Origin: Trileptium ribeirensis
Lineage: Eukaryota; Nematoda; Enoplea; Enoplida; Thoracostomopsidae
NCBI GenBank assembly: GCA_030248225.1
Contig: JASANE010012217.1
Span: forward strand, 60,445-124,444
Length of the DNA stretch: 64,000 bases
Direction of reading: 5' to 3'
The notes under the pieces: model-generated
Told to the model about the DNA's origin: nothing
Seen by the model: the letters and a program-made list of their open reading frames with translations, nothing else
The model's database searches: none
Made by a program: the position numbers and the translations under genes
Shown: positions 1 through 13,800 of the stretch, in pieces
How the letters are laid out: every line of letters begins with the position of its first letter
Position numbering within the stretch: position 1 is the stretch's first letter

Positions 1-357
1 CTACCCGATAAGCCAATGAACCTGGGGTGCCTTTAAAGGGTCAGGTTTTCCTATAATATAGAAATGGTACCTGGGATCGCACATTGGAACCGCCATTTGT
101 TGGTCACAGTCAATAAATTGTCTCTAAATGACGAAGTGAAGCTTGCCAGCTGACACTATGTGCAACATACATTTGTCAACACTGAATAGGAATTAGCAAA
201 TGAAGTTGACTATTGTTTGCAATATTTAAGATCAACAATTTGATACTTCCCAAGAGATACTATTAATATTAGACAAACTGGACTTACAAATGCTACGTGT
301 ACTATATTTTATCGTTGAGTGTAGCACATATACTTTTTATGCTTTTTCTAATTTTAA

Positions 358-864
358 TGCGGCGTTCACGTTATAATGTCCCCGTTGTTTGAAACTTTTG
401 TCCCCTGTAGTTGCGACTCTACCGTATAGACAGTCAGGGTTATACCCATACCATAACCCAATTTCCAATGGTGTACGACATACTCCTAGCTACCAAATTT
501 TTTGCTTACGGTGTTGTACACACCCTTAGCTATTAATTTCGCGTAAATTAGGTATAACGGGTATCTTTTGTAGCTAATGCGATATATTAGTCAAATATGC
601 AGTGTAGATTTTTTATAAATCTCGGTATTTGTATCTAGAGCATATGAATGTTGACCAGATTGTGCCACACACCATCAAAAACTACAAAGAAGACACGGTG
701 TGCTTGATACCGTCGAAAAGTGGCTATACACCAAGCTAGTTACCCTCGAACAAATATATTAAAAACATGGGGCGTCTTAGCCACCCTATTGTCGACAGTG
801 TGCCTGACACTGTGTGTAATACATAGGTTCCAAAGATGGGGGACATTATAAAATGAACGCCGCA
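358..864. mobile_element. 507-bp MITE with 26-bp terminal inverted repeats and TAA target duplication
   Basis: The left end (358-383) begins TGCGGCGTTCA and ends AATGTCCCC. The right end (839-864) is its reverse complement with two mismatches. TAA flanks both sides (355-357 and 865-867). A 3-bp TWA duplication and short inverted termini are typical of PIF/Harbinger-type non-autonomous elements. The interior has no coding frame. Confidence 0.75.
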
Positions 865-1387
865 TAATACGTAGTGTATTGTTCATTTTAATAATTAATA
901 CACATTTTCAGTCAGTTAGTTCAAGTTTATTTGCTACTAAAAAGACAAAATTTTTTGTGGATGATCGTTTAGTTTAAGGAACAAGTAATGATTTTGATGT
1001 CTCTAGAGGTTTCCATGCTGAATTCGAGTATAAACATTTAATTATATACACATCTGTACACAATCAAAATCTAAAATGTGCAAAAATATTGAGTCCGACA
1101 CCGATCCAAAACGATCAGACATAATCAAGTTCTTTATTAACTACCTCTGGACCGTGTAAAATTGATTTAATAATTGTAGTATGCTTTGTATATTTTATTC
1201 TATTGACATTATCGCAAATCATACAATTATGAATTGCGTTTCCTGCAGTTAAATTGACAAATTCAGATACGTTTAGAACGATTATATGTCAAGTTATTTT
1301 AGGCAAAAATGAAAAGAAAACTAAGTGAACTAAAATAATTTTCATGATTCGTTAATCCTTAGCGTGGTTTGTTAATATTTACATTAT
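865..1387. other. AT-rich non-coding sequence, nothing recognised
   Basis: I searched this stretch on the minus strand for CASK PDZ or L27 coding and found none. It lies 3' of the last recognised CASK exon and is probably intronic. Confidence 0.5.
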
Positions 1388-1494
1388 TCAGATGTAAAGG
1401 CGGCAAAAATGTGGCTCATTATCCGCTTTAGAAATCGCTACAATAAATTCTATCAGGTTCGCCATTTGGATAGAAATTTTTTCTTCCAAAGTTG
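1388..1494 (-). CDS. CASK: Possible CASK exon L (second L27 helix segment), out of phase by one base
   Basis: After an acceptor (TTCAACTGCAG) one frame reads TLEEKISIQMANLIEFIVAI and SKADNEPHF before a stop at 1388-1390. The next vertebrate CASK exon is [20 protein letters not shown]...QPHFM, so L-E-E, the spacing and P-H-F agree. However, exon K ends in phase 0 and this frame needs phase 1; in phase 0 it stops after 13 codons. Either the sequence has a one-base error, the true exon uses other boundaries, or the resemblance is chance. No convincing donor follows. Confidence 0.4.
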
Positions 1495-1766
1495 CTGCAG
1501 TTGAATATTCTGAGCTGCATTCAACCTATATTGTTGGAAATGTATTAACCAGAATCCTGAGGTCAGCGATGCAGTGATAGAGAAAAAATTGCTTTCGAAA
1601 AGAAATATGTTTGCCAGTCTGAAGATACGTCGATACACGAATTGTTCCCATGCATAGATTAAGATGCTGCGGTCACAGTCATGTAAGTTGTTACTTTTAC
1701 TTGTATTCCTAAGTTGGATTACAGTCATTGAGTTCTTAGTACAGCTGCTCGATATATGTTACATAC

Positions 1767-1844
1767 CTGCCGCGTTCTTAAGATCGCTTCTTGTCCTGAT
1801 GGAAGACGTGAACCAAGATTGGAATATGCAATACGATCGTAGAG
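1767..1844 (-). CDS. CASK: CASK exon K: L27 exon LYDRI...
   Basis: 78 nt, 26 codons, the same length as the vertebrate exon. The acceptor is ATTATTTCAG and the donor GTATGTAAC. It reads [20 protein letters not shown] and then ILRTRQ, against vertebrate [26 protein letters not shown]. The LLD|LYD junction reproduces the continuous vertebrate LLDLYDK. Confidence 0.88.
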
Positions 1845-4800
1845 CTGAAATAATTTGTATATTTTGTTATATTTTGTATCAGCTAAATCTTATCCATTAC
1901 AACTGCGCTAAACCAAATGAGTCGTTTAGGTTGCTTAATTAAGGTTATGCGTACGCAACACGACATAACAGCTGCAAAAAGTTGACATTGTCAAAGACAG
2001 AATCGAAAACAAAGTAGTGTTAGTTATTTGGTCATCGCCGAAAATTGTAAATATGATCGTTAAATAGCATTTGGTTCATCGAAAAAATCGTCAAAAGTAA
2101 GAAGTAGTCAAATAGTAACGCTATTCGCAGCATTTATTTCGATCACACAATCGAGATAAAATCTAAACAAATCTTGTTACAAAGCTTGACTTGCTTCTCT
2201 ATGCATTTTTGAATTGATACGTTGTGTCTTTAACATATAAAATGAAGTATTAAATAAATTATACAACATTTCCCGAAGTCCGCCAGGTTGGGGTAACCAA
2301 TGATTTTCACCTAACTCCCCATTTTACAATTTTCTCCATTTGCCTCAATTTTCTTTTAAATTTTTCGTAATTTTGCAAAAAAATTGATAAAATTTTCCGC
2401 GTACCGTTTGTATGGCTTTGGGGTGGGCGTCCGACCATGAGTGATCACCCCACTACCCCTGTGGACACCTACGATATATTATAAAAAGGATAATACACCT
2501 ATATCACAACTTGGTCAGAGCACGGCAAACTGTGTATTCATAGATTTGTCAGCTTATTCAAAGATTCGTCTGTAGTTTGGGCTGTGTAGCCTACTCAAAT
2601 AAATCAGTGCTATCGCGCTCATTTGACCTTTAGCAATCCTGTGTGCGAATCTCTGAATGTACGGTAAGCTGTGCTTAACTTGCCCACTTGTTATTGTTAT
2701 TCTACGCCTACTATAGTTGATTTTCAGTTTGAATAACAAGGATACATGTTTGCTGCAGAACGCATAGTATACTGTGATGTGTCTCATTTTTTGCAGCGAT
2801 TGGGTGAAGTATAAGGGTCACAAACTCGAAGTTACAATCCTGTGCATTTATCTGTGAACCCGCTGATATAAACAATATAAACAACAATATACAAATACTT
2901 AATAAACCGTAACAAACTGTACCATTGTTAGAAAAATATATAATCAGGTGAATTTGTAACAAAATAATATTTATAATTAATTACCTGCAATGCAGACACT
3001 AAACAAACGCAACATATACACTTAAGCCCATCACTGAGTTGTTATCTTACAACGTTTTAGCAATTCGTTAGATAATTCAGACATACAACACAGTAATAAA
3101 CTCTTCATTTTGTGAAATTTTTGCCAGTTAAACCTGACCTAAAGTCCAGGTCATATTTCAGAACTTTCCGTTTTCGCGGCGCAGTTTGTGGCATTGCATT
3201 GTATGTCCTATACTTATTTACACATGTTTTATTTATCATAAATTTTCGAAATTTCCCGTTTCCTGATTTCCCCAAATACCCTTACTCTCAATTCCCTCCC
3301 CATTTTGCAGACTTCATATGTATCGTGGTCGGGAAAGCGAGAAAATGAGAAATCGAGAACATAGAAAAGCGGAAAACCGATTTGTCCCGAAATTCCAATT
3401 TTCTGAATATTTCAATTTCTTATTTCTAATTCTCTCGTTTCTCCTATTTTACTAATTTAATAATTTTTCACTGTTCCAATTTTTCATTTTCTAGATCTCC
3501 CAGTTTCAAATTTCTAAATAACCTTTTTTCAATTTCTCGATTTCAAGATTGTTTACTCTCCAGTACCCCATTTTTCCAATTTCCGTTTTCCTGATTATAC
3601 ATCTTTGATTTTACCCAGCTTCCGATTTTCGGAATTTCATATTTTTGACTTTTCAAATTTCCCGTTTTTCCTTTAACAGATTTTTAACAATTCTTCGCAT
3701 CTTGTTTCACAGTATCCTATTCCGAATATCTTAATTTTTCCAAATTTACGCTTCTCTATTGTCTGTTATCCCAATTCCAGTATCCGAATTTCCCAATTCT
3801 CTGTTTCTCGCTTTCACAATTTTCTAATGTTCCGTTTTCACAAAATTTCGAATTCTCAATTTAGTATTATCCCAATTTCCCGTTTCCCCTATTCCACTGC
3901 AATACCTCGTTTTCCCAGTGTCGTATACTATCTTTCCAAATACGGTTTTACTCGACTCCCAAATAACGTAAATAAATTTCCATAAATATAGAACTCATAG
4001 CAATCAAAGTACAAAAAATGACACACACTCAAGATTTAGCAAAATAACGTGATGTAGTCGAACAGCATATTATGAACAAATACAGCCAATGAAAGGAGGT
4101 AGATTATAACTAAAAGCAGGTCTACGTCAAAGATAGTACCAAAATATTTCTCGTTTTCGGAGACTTACTGTGGTCCATAACTCCGGCAGAACATTCATAT
4201 TACAAACTTACCGCGCTACAGCTAAGCGACGCCGGTTTCAATGCCTATAGCGGTATGTCCATATGTGTGTATAAAGCAGACAACTTACCATGGGGTCAAT
4301 AAACCATGATATGATTAAAGCTGCTAATATTGGCTTATGAATGTTGACTATTTCATAAACGATTTGTACATATTTTGAGTAAAAACACACAAGATGTGCA
4401 ACAGAAATTAATCACAATTACCTAGTGTACAAAAGCTGTCGTAATGTAATGAATATACCAATTTTTCAGCCAGAAATGTTCATATGGAACTAGTTGTAAT
4501 AGATATAATATGACTATCAAGGTGCGATCATCAAACTTCTGTTACCATTGTTTATGCTACAAACATTACATTTGTATCACACGCCAAATCTCTTCTAGGT
4601 ATACGTGCGGCCGCTGCGGTCTATTACAAATCAATAATACGCTAAGCTATCGGCTAGTGGCAATAAACATTATAAACTAATACTTTGTTGGGGTTATCTC
4701 TGAGAAAGTTGACCAGCAACAGGGATACCTCTAAATTTCTCTATCAAAGGCTTCCTGGTTTCACGGTATCAAAATATTCTATGAACAAATATTTGTTAAG

Positions 4801-7800
4801 AAAATAGACGAGAAGAAACATTTACCAGAACTTAGCCGTTAAGGCGTTTAGTTTCTCTTAAACTCAGCTGAGCATAACGTAAATCTAAAAAATTCGAAAT
4901 GTATATTATGTCGCAGCCAGCTAAAGCATATTACTGTTCCGCATGTTCTGCCGCCATGTCAGCCAGCGAAAGAGTTTACTCTTCTGTAACTTATTTTGCA
5001 AAATGATTTTGGGATAACCGAATCTTATACTTTTACATTTTTCGTCGAAACACCTTCGTGGTGAGTAGTAACCTAGAAATAGGTAACGTGACATTTCGGT
5101 TACTCCCAACTCGAAAATCGTCAGTTTTGAAGGTACGCAATGTTTGGAACCTTTACCACTTAACAACGACGAGTATGTTGTGGAAATTTCCGATAAGGCC
5201 ATATTTATGACAATTTTTTTGCGATTTATTTTACTTTGTTAGTCCCCGTTGGGGCCGAACATCATCGAAGATATTTTTGTCGATAAATGTATAATTTTAT
5301 ATACGTCTTTGGAACACCATTAATGAGTTTAGTCCAATGGTACCAAAATCCGTTTTACCAAATTACCGCTCATAACTAGTTCGCAAAAACGCTCATAACT
5401 TGTTAACCCACAAACAGTTCATTTTTACTACAACATAACATTTTTTCGTAAAATTTCAGCACCAAGATGAGAACATTCATATTAATTCAATATAATGGTG
5501 TAACGGCCGTATATTGCCTTAATGGGCATTTTCTGTGCCCAATCGTCGAGCTTAACTCAATGGTGCCATAATTATCGTTATATCTTCAAAGTTGACGAAT
5601 TTCGAACTGCGAGTACTCGATGATACAAGGACTACATGGAGGACCAAGAAGAAACCAACACTTAATAGCACTAGTAATCTCATCTAATGAAATCTAATCT
5701 AATATCTTATGATGAAAACTCATTCGGTATGGCTTCAACAGTTTAAGCCCTACAGACAAACATGATTGTTTTTGAAACAGGCATCGTGATTTTAACTTCT
5801 GCTCATGGGCTACCCAGATGACTTGTAACCAAGATGATACAGCCATCCTTAAGTTTGGGTACCAACTCATGTTTTAGTTAAATTAGACAATTATGTTAGT
5901 ATTCTGCTTTAGAAATACAGGTTCGACTGTCAGATGTCTATTTCGATGATATTCGGTTTACAATATATATGTCACATATTCTGTTTGTATGGAATATCGT
6001 TTACGGCTAACGAATAATTTTAAAACTAGTATCCGTCGTATAATTGTTTGAGGTGTGGAACCTAGGTGAGTATATATACAGAAGAGATACAGGCGCTCAT
6101 TGATTTTAAACGATCGTGTCTTAAACCAATTTTGAGAATATTTAGATTGAACCACGCCTGTAAACCTACACAAATAGAAGTGCAGATCAGAGAACGACAT
6201 CTCCGGTAGCTCCGATAGGTCGATAGAGTTAATTGTTATTTTTCATTTCTCTACGCAACATTGCATTGATTCTATAACATTTATCATCGAATAGGCGATA
6301 CTCTAATGTAGCGAACATATGGCAGCATACGGGGCCTTTGGTTGCCGATAAGACACACGTATAATGACAAATTAATAACTGTAGTTTCCATTAAGCTACT
6401 AGCATACATTTTATCGTTACATTCGAAATATATTTCTTGGCTTTATGAATTTACTTTGAGCAAGGGGACACGTCCGAGATGCAAAAAAGATACTCGTGTT
6501 AAAACAATCTATTCTAGATACTTGTTAAGAATATTAAGCCGGACAACTACTAAACTACAAACTAGCTCGTCAAGTTATTAGAATTGAATTTCGTGCTTAA
6601 ATAATGCTTTTATTTAAACAGGAATTTGTATAATAATTTAAACAATAAATTAGCTGCGGGTGGGAGTAAGACCATAGCTGTCCATTTTACAACAACACGT
6701 TTCACATTCATTGTGGATTTAGGCCAAGCCTCTGAAGCAACGCAGTTTTTCGCCGTATACGCCATACTTTCGCTTGACTGACATTATCCAAATACCTACG
6801 GTCGAGATTTGTTTGATGCATAATAATGTAAACCATTTAAATAAACTAAAATGTCAAAATCAGGCTAAAACTTCAACCGCACCGCAATCGTTTTCAGGGA
6901 TAAGAACAAGTTCGTTTTGTAATGACAAAAACATTCGAGTTCGCGATTTACGGTTGTGTCACACATATCAAAACTAATAAATTAGAGAATAAAACACTTA
7001 AAAATAATTAGGATATCTTTGTTAACAAAGCTATGCAGTGAAGTCAGGAACATCCAAATGGATACTACTGAAATTTATTCGAATGATATTATACAGCAAG
7101 TATTTCAAGAATCAAGTACCTCGTGGTTTACTGTGTTATGGAGATGATGAATCTGTGAAAGCCGAATACTGTATAATAAAATTTTTAGGCAGGAAATTCA
7201 TTTTTACAAGAAACATTTTACAACAAAAATATTAAATTTATGTGGGTTCGGCTTTACTGCAGCAGTGAAGTAGCCATAAAGATTTGGGCTAAGGCTAATA
7301 GGTGGCTCTAATTATGGGAGAACCGATTGACCTTCCAAGCCCGAATTAATTTGAGTGTCGTGCATGGTTTGACAATCTCAAGCCAGCGTCAAGGATCGAA
7401 CCTGGAGTGTACGATCGAAAATTACATACGCAAATCAATAATCCATCTGAGAGCTTTTGGCAAGTCACTTGAGAAAAATCACAACCGGAGAGAATAAAGA
7501 CGCATGTGCAAATTTTATAGAGCATACGACAAGCTTGGTTAGCGCAACGCACTGCAACATGTGCTTTGGGTCCATTTGTTCCTAGTGGGCATGAAACACT
7601 TTAGTTAATAAGATAGTTTCGTAAAGCAAAAATACATAAAGCTTAAATTGTTTACTAACACATATACGTTAGTTCAGTTTAATACATGTATCTAGTTTAC
7701 GCACCCTTGCGCAGCACCGCTTACGATAATTTTTGTATTCTGACAGGCATATATGGAATATAAAGAGGCAGGATAGGTGCAGTGAATCTTCTGTATGATT

Positions 7801-10800
7801 TCGTTTCTAAGACCTAGATAAATGTACCGTTATCAAACCAATTGAAACACATGTTTTCCGCACTGTTATACGGATACAGGCGTGCCTGATGACCAGCAAT
7901 CAGCAGTAAATCGGAACAGAATGACACAGCTTTATACAAAAATGTTTACATACAGTGTGATTCTATGATTTAGGATTCACTGAAAACTATGATTCTGATA
8001 ACAGGTGTGATCAAATTTTTTGCTGCGTAGACTTTATAGATGCTAACAGTACTGGTTTAATTGGTATCAATTTTAGGAAGCATTTTTGCTCCAGAAATTA
8101 TCAAGATGAACGTACAGCGTTGTATCGAATTAGGCGCAGCGCTTTGCAAGAGGGAATAACGAAATACATAAGTGTGCTATATAGAATTGCAACGAATACT
8201 AAAATTCTTAAAGGCCCTACACGTTACGGTAGAGCAACAATATGCCAATACAATAAAGCTCATTTTAACTTATTATCGATAAAATTAAAATTATCCTGTA
8301 GTTACATTATTAGACACACCGCGATGTTGCTCAAGACTTAAAAGATTTGTTCCTATATTTTAGTATTCTAATTATTCAAATGCCTTTCGTGTCTCAGTTG
8401 CCACTGCTCTTTGTATATTTACCTGTGTACAGGTATCTACATAAGAGGATGCCTGCCCATTTGACTTTAACATAGAGCTCGTATTTTGCCAAAGTCCAGC
8501 TCACAAATTGAACATGGAGAAAGAAAATTAAATTCCAATAGTGAATCTCCAATACCGATATAATATAATCAATCGTTTGTTTTTGTATTGTCTAATTTAG
8601 AATGAATTTATCTCGCAAAAGTCTTACAAAACTGATATATATTATCATTTATTTAAGCTTAATATTGATGTGATTCTAACAGTTGTTGCGAAGTATTTCT
8701 GAGCTAAAAATATGCCGCATGGTCTTTTCCTATATCTTGTAGTGAAGCGAATGCGTATTCTGTAAACCCGGATATTAAAACTCCGAAGTTTCAACACTAA
8801 GAATAAGCCAAATTAATAACTTACTTAGTGTTCAAAAGATTTATTTAATATAACATATATCTTGAGGAATGTTTGTAACCGCTCCTATAATTTGGGAACG
8901 AGTAACCGATATTGTTGATTTTTTCCACCATACCATGTGTTTAAAGCTATAAATCTCCATGTGCACAGATATATCGCCATCTGATCGGAAACTGAATGGC
9001 GAACTTCATGTTTCAGTCTAAAATCTATCCGCATTTTGCTGCTATTGCCTACGCTTTGCTTGTGACTGAGTGAGTTTCGCCCAAATTCTAAAGCATATAA
9101 ACATTAGATGGCTTTTATGATGCGGATATTTCGGAAAATAACATACAAAAAATGAAATTTTAGGATAAATTTAACTATTTGAAGGATGTTAAGATTTTGG
9201 TCAAACTGTCACGTAGCTCACTCGACATTATATGTCAGATGACTATACTCCTGTTACCTTTTCATGTGAAATAAGGTGATCATAATCTGATTTTGACGCC
9301 AAAATTATACATCAATTTAATATATACAATGCTATCGGTTTGTTCGCTCGAGGCCAAGTGGACATATTTGGCTCAGCTTTTGAGATTGCATGTCATGTGG
9401 GACATTACATCTGCTAATCATTCGCACAATTCTTTACGTGAGACAATATGAGATTCAATACCTTGACTTCGGGCAAGCATATTGCAAATTACACACTGCA
9501 ATCTATGGGTAAACCTATTTCATGTGCCCTTAAGCAGTGTAATTCTATCCCTTCTACAAATGGGCTTGTACAAACACCGAAACAGTATAAATGTTTTTAG
9601 CATTTAAGCAATAAATTAAGCATGCACGAATATAGCGATAGAAAAGCTATTAGGATCCAATTCTTAGGCTCATACGGTTTCCCCAAGTGTACAGCGTGTT
9701 ATATGTCGACAATTGAAATTTTAGTATACAAATGAGCTTATAGCTTGGTATCTTTAACGATATCCGCGGGAAAACATTTTACTCATTAAAAAGTTAATAG
9801 CTGTGCTTTACACATAACGAAAATACATTAATCATTGTTTTAATAATGTAATGTAATCCTACATTGCTGCGGTTGCCACGTAGCTATCGTATTTATGTAT
9901 CAGCGACCATAGAGAATTATCTTTCCAAATCCTTATTTTAGGTTCTTATCTATTAAATAGTTTCAGCTCTATATGTCCTAAATATAAACGTTAACAATAT
10001 CAATCTTCGACGCGTTTAAAAGTTACCCTCATCGTAAAGGTGACATTGTATCCAAAACTCGGGCGGGAAGGCACCATCCGGGCTGGTCTACCTTAGGCTC
10101 CCTAAGCTTGTTTAAAAACTTTGACTAATAAAAGTTGGAGTGGATAATTAAATGCCATCACGATATAGCTAGGTTTAACTCTAGATGGAGATTCCCAGCC
10201 CGCCAGCTATATGCAACAAATGGACATCGTTTCAGTGTCAAGAGTACAAACCAACGTCTTAGTTCAAATCCAACGACTTAAGTAACTGAAATATAGGCCC
10301 TGAACTCACCGTATATAAGTAAACCAAACGTTTTCAGCTGTAAATCATGGATATATTGACATTAATTTACCTTCATTTCGAATTCTACTTCTGCCAAACA
10401 CAAGCGTGACAGTGATCGTGATTTACTTTTTCGTCGTCGATAAGGCTGCGAATGACTTTGGCACCATCCATGATATGAGTCCTGAGACGCAGACACAGGT
10501 AATAAATGTACAGTATTCGGTACTCATTATGAATCTCAGTAAACAGTAAAAGGTGCTGTTAACTTTCTACACATACCGCGTTCACATTGAGATGCGTGCA
10601 TCGACTGCACACCGTAGCAAAAATGCAACGGTTTTGCCACACGCTGAAATATTTTATAGTGTCAGTATTTTAGTGTTGCCACCAAATCGTGGCTAAGACT
10701 TGTAAGGCGCGCGGTATAGTTTCATAGCCATAGCTCTAACACAATACGCTGTGACATTACGAGCATTACTACGGTTTCGTGGTTTTACTATAGTAACTGC

Positions 10801-13800
10801 ACATTAAATTGTGGCTTCGCTTATAAACCGCCACGCTGTGGGTTTACCAATGTGAAGTCATAGCTGTGTGGTGACCATACACGTTTAATCCGAGGCTCCG
10901 GAAGGTGGGTAGCCGGGTGCACGATGGGAGGCTTTCTGCGTGGTGTGGGGTTCGGCGTCGAAAAGCACCTATAGGTTCCGCGCCTGCGATGCCTATAGGG
11001 GAAGGTCACGTTACCTACAAGGGGTTCGAATCGCATGGGGATACACCCCATCCCTTGTGAGCATGTATGCTAGTGATGTTGGTGGAATAGAACGAGTGTC
11101 GTCGCATTATAGTTGCGGCAGCCTATCTTTCGGAATAAGGCAAAAAGTGCTTGGTGCTTTGTGAGGGCAGCAACATCGCACTAGTTTTATGGCTGCATGG
11201 AACAAATGAGAAACAAATCTTTACTCTCTGGTGCAGCTATAATACCCTGATATAGCTGCAAAATTAATATTGCATGTATGTAGCACTTTCATAGCTATGC
11301 AGTATAAAGAAACTGCGTACTCTATGTAACGACATTCTATCAATCGGTGGCTTAGCCAATGGAAGCATGGAAAAATATCCCCCTATCAGGATTTCGCTTT
11401 GAGAAATTTTTGTTTTCAGCTTAAGACAAAGCGAAATATTGATCAATTGCAAAACTTTTCCTACCTTGAAGTTATGGATAATTTTGCGTTCTAAATTACT
11501 TTTCAGACATATATATATAACAAACTGTATATATAAACAATGTAGTGGATCCGAATGATTCCAAGGGTAGGTCTAACATCCCACCACCACCTAAAAAGGC
11601 TAAACAATCTAGTCTAAGCCAATTCTTTATGATTCAACGATCAAATGTTCTCACCGATATGGCAGAATCTTCTGAGGGTTTGAATCACAGCGCAAGAACC
11701 CTTCTAGTTCGTTACAGGAACACATTGGTTATCCACAGCGGACAACGCCTCAAATACCGGTTTCTGACTCTCCTAATCCAGATATCGCGGACTTCTTGGC
11801 TTTGCAGAAAGCAGGGGGTTTAATTCATTCATGTGTTACTAAGATTTTAGCGACCCCCGTCGTGATTTTCTAGCTACGTGGCTATCAATTATATGGTCGC
11901 CGTAACTTCAAATGCATTGTACAGCACAGTGTTGTTGTGAATTAAAATTTCGTATGTACCATATTATATATATTAGTATTGTAGTTTATTTTTAATTAAA
12001 CATATTTGAGAGTATATTTCTTGAGGTTACTATAAAGCACTGACCTTAAACGAAATTGAAAAGTTAAATGCTTTTGTTTTCACAATGTTTATATAGTGTA
12101 TCCTCAAACTGTTGCATTTAGATGATCATATCTTCCATAATTGGGTGCTTTGAGTTTTTCGGAATCTTTTACGCGAAGGAGCTTTTTCCGTATCGTTTGC
12201 ATTAACCATTCGCCACATTTCTATGTTTATACGGCTTTCGTTTGTATTGAATGCGCTTGCTTCGGCTCTTATGTTTTGTTTACATAAGCCGCTATCCATT
12301 TATAACTATAACCTAAATTCCGTGTATCGCCAGTTGTCTGAACGTAGTGAAACGTAGTGGAGATTGTGTGTTGCAGGGGTTAAATCTTCAGAACGTTGTA
12401 AAACATAGTGAAGATTGTTGTGTGTTGCAAGGTTGAAATCTTTTAAATTCCGTCTGTGTTTGTGTGTGATCGGCCACAACTCGGGAAAGACTTAACCGAT
12501 TTTCATGATCTTGGGCTCATTCGAACCGGCATACTTTAGAATTCGATTTACCGTGTACATCCCCGAGGTTTTTGTAATTTGGGGTCATGTTCCGGGGCCA
12601 GGGGTCAAAATGTGGTGTTTTTGCCCCATTTCAGTACCCTTCATGGAAACAAGGTTATTTTTATCTTAACTTTCGAATTTTTTTCTCTGGTTGGTTTTAT
12701 TTTATAGTAAAATGATAAATACCGATGCCTCTTTTTTGTTTTTCGATTACGGCAGCGGTTCTGGATTGATGGGGTTTGCAGTACGGGGGTATGGCGCCCC
12801 AACGCTTCCTCAACCCAAAATTTGAAAATTTGTTCTGACGTCTTGGGCGGCTTATAAGTTTCACCGGGGGGTTTCGGGCATGGGAAACTCATTGCCGGTG
12901 CTGGTTTTGCTCTGACGCCCCATTGTTCAGTGTCAGAGGTCAAAATGAGGTTTTTAGTACCCTTCACGGAAGCAAGGTTATTTTTATCTTAGCATTCGAA
13001 TTTCTTTCTCTGGTTGGTTTTATTTTATAGTAAAATGATAATAGCCGATGCCTCTTTTTGTTTTTCGATTACGGCTGCGGTTCTGGATTGATGGGGTTTG
13101 AAGTACGGGGGTATGGCGCCCCAATGGTTCCTCGATCCAAAATTTGAAAATTTGTTCTGACGTCTCGGGCGGCTGATAAGTTTCACCAGGGGGATTTCGG
13201 GCAAGGAAAACTCATTGCCGGTGCTGGTTTTGCTCTGTAACTCGTGGTTACATGGGTACGTGGGTATGACGCCCCATTGTTCGGTGTCAGAGGCCAAAAT
13301 GAGGTTTTTATTACCCGTCACGGAAGCAAGGTTATTTTTATCTCAACTTTCGAATTTTTTCCCTGGTTGGTTTTATTTCATAATAAAATGATAAATTCCG
13401 ATGCCTCTTTTTTGTTTTTTGATTACGGCTCCGGTCTGGATTTATGGGGTTTGAAGTACGGTGAGTATGGCGCCCCAATGGTTACTCGACCCAAGATTTG
13501 TTCTGACGTCTTGGGCGGCTGATAAGTTTCACCAGGGGGTTTTCGGGCATGGGAAACACATTGCCAGTGCTGGTTTTGCTCTGTAACTCGTGGTTCCATG
13601 GGTACGGGGGTATGACTCTCCATTGTTCAGTGTCAGATGTCAAAATGAGGTTTTTAGTACCCTTCACAGAAGCAAGGTTATTTTTATCTTAACATTCGAA
13701 TTTCTTTCTCTGGTTGGTTTTATTTTATAGTAAAATGACTATTTTATAGTTCTGGATTTATGGGGTTTGAAGTACGGGGGGTATGGCGCCCCGATGGTTC

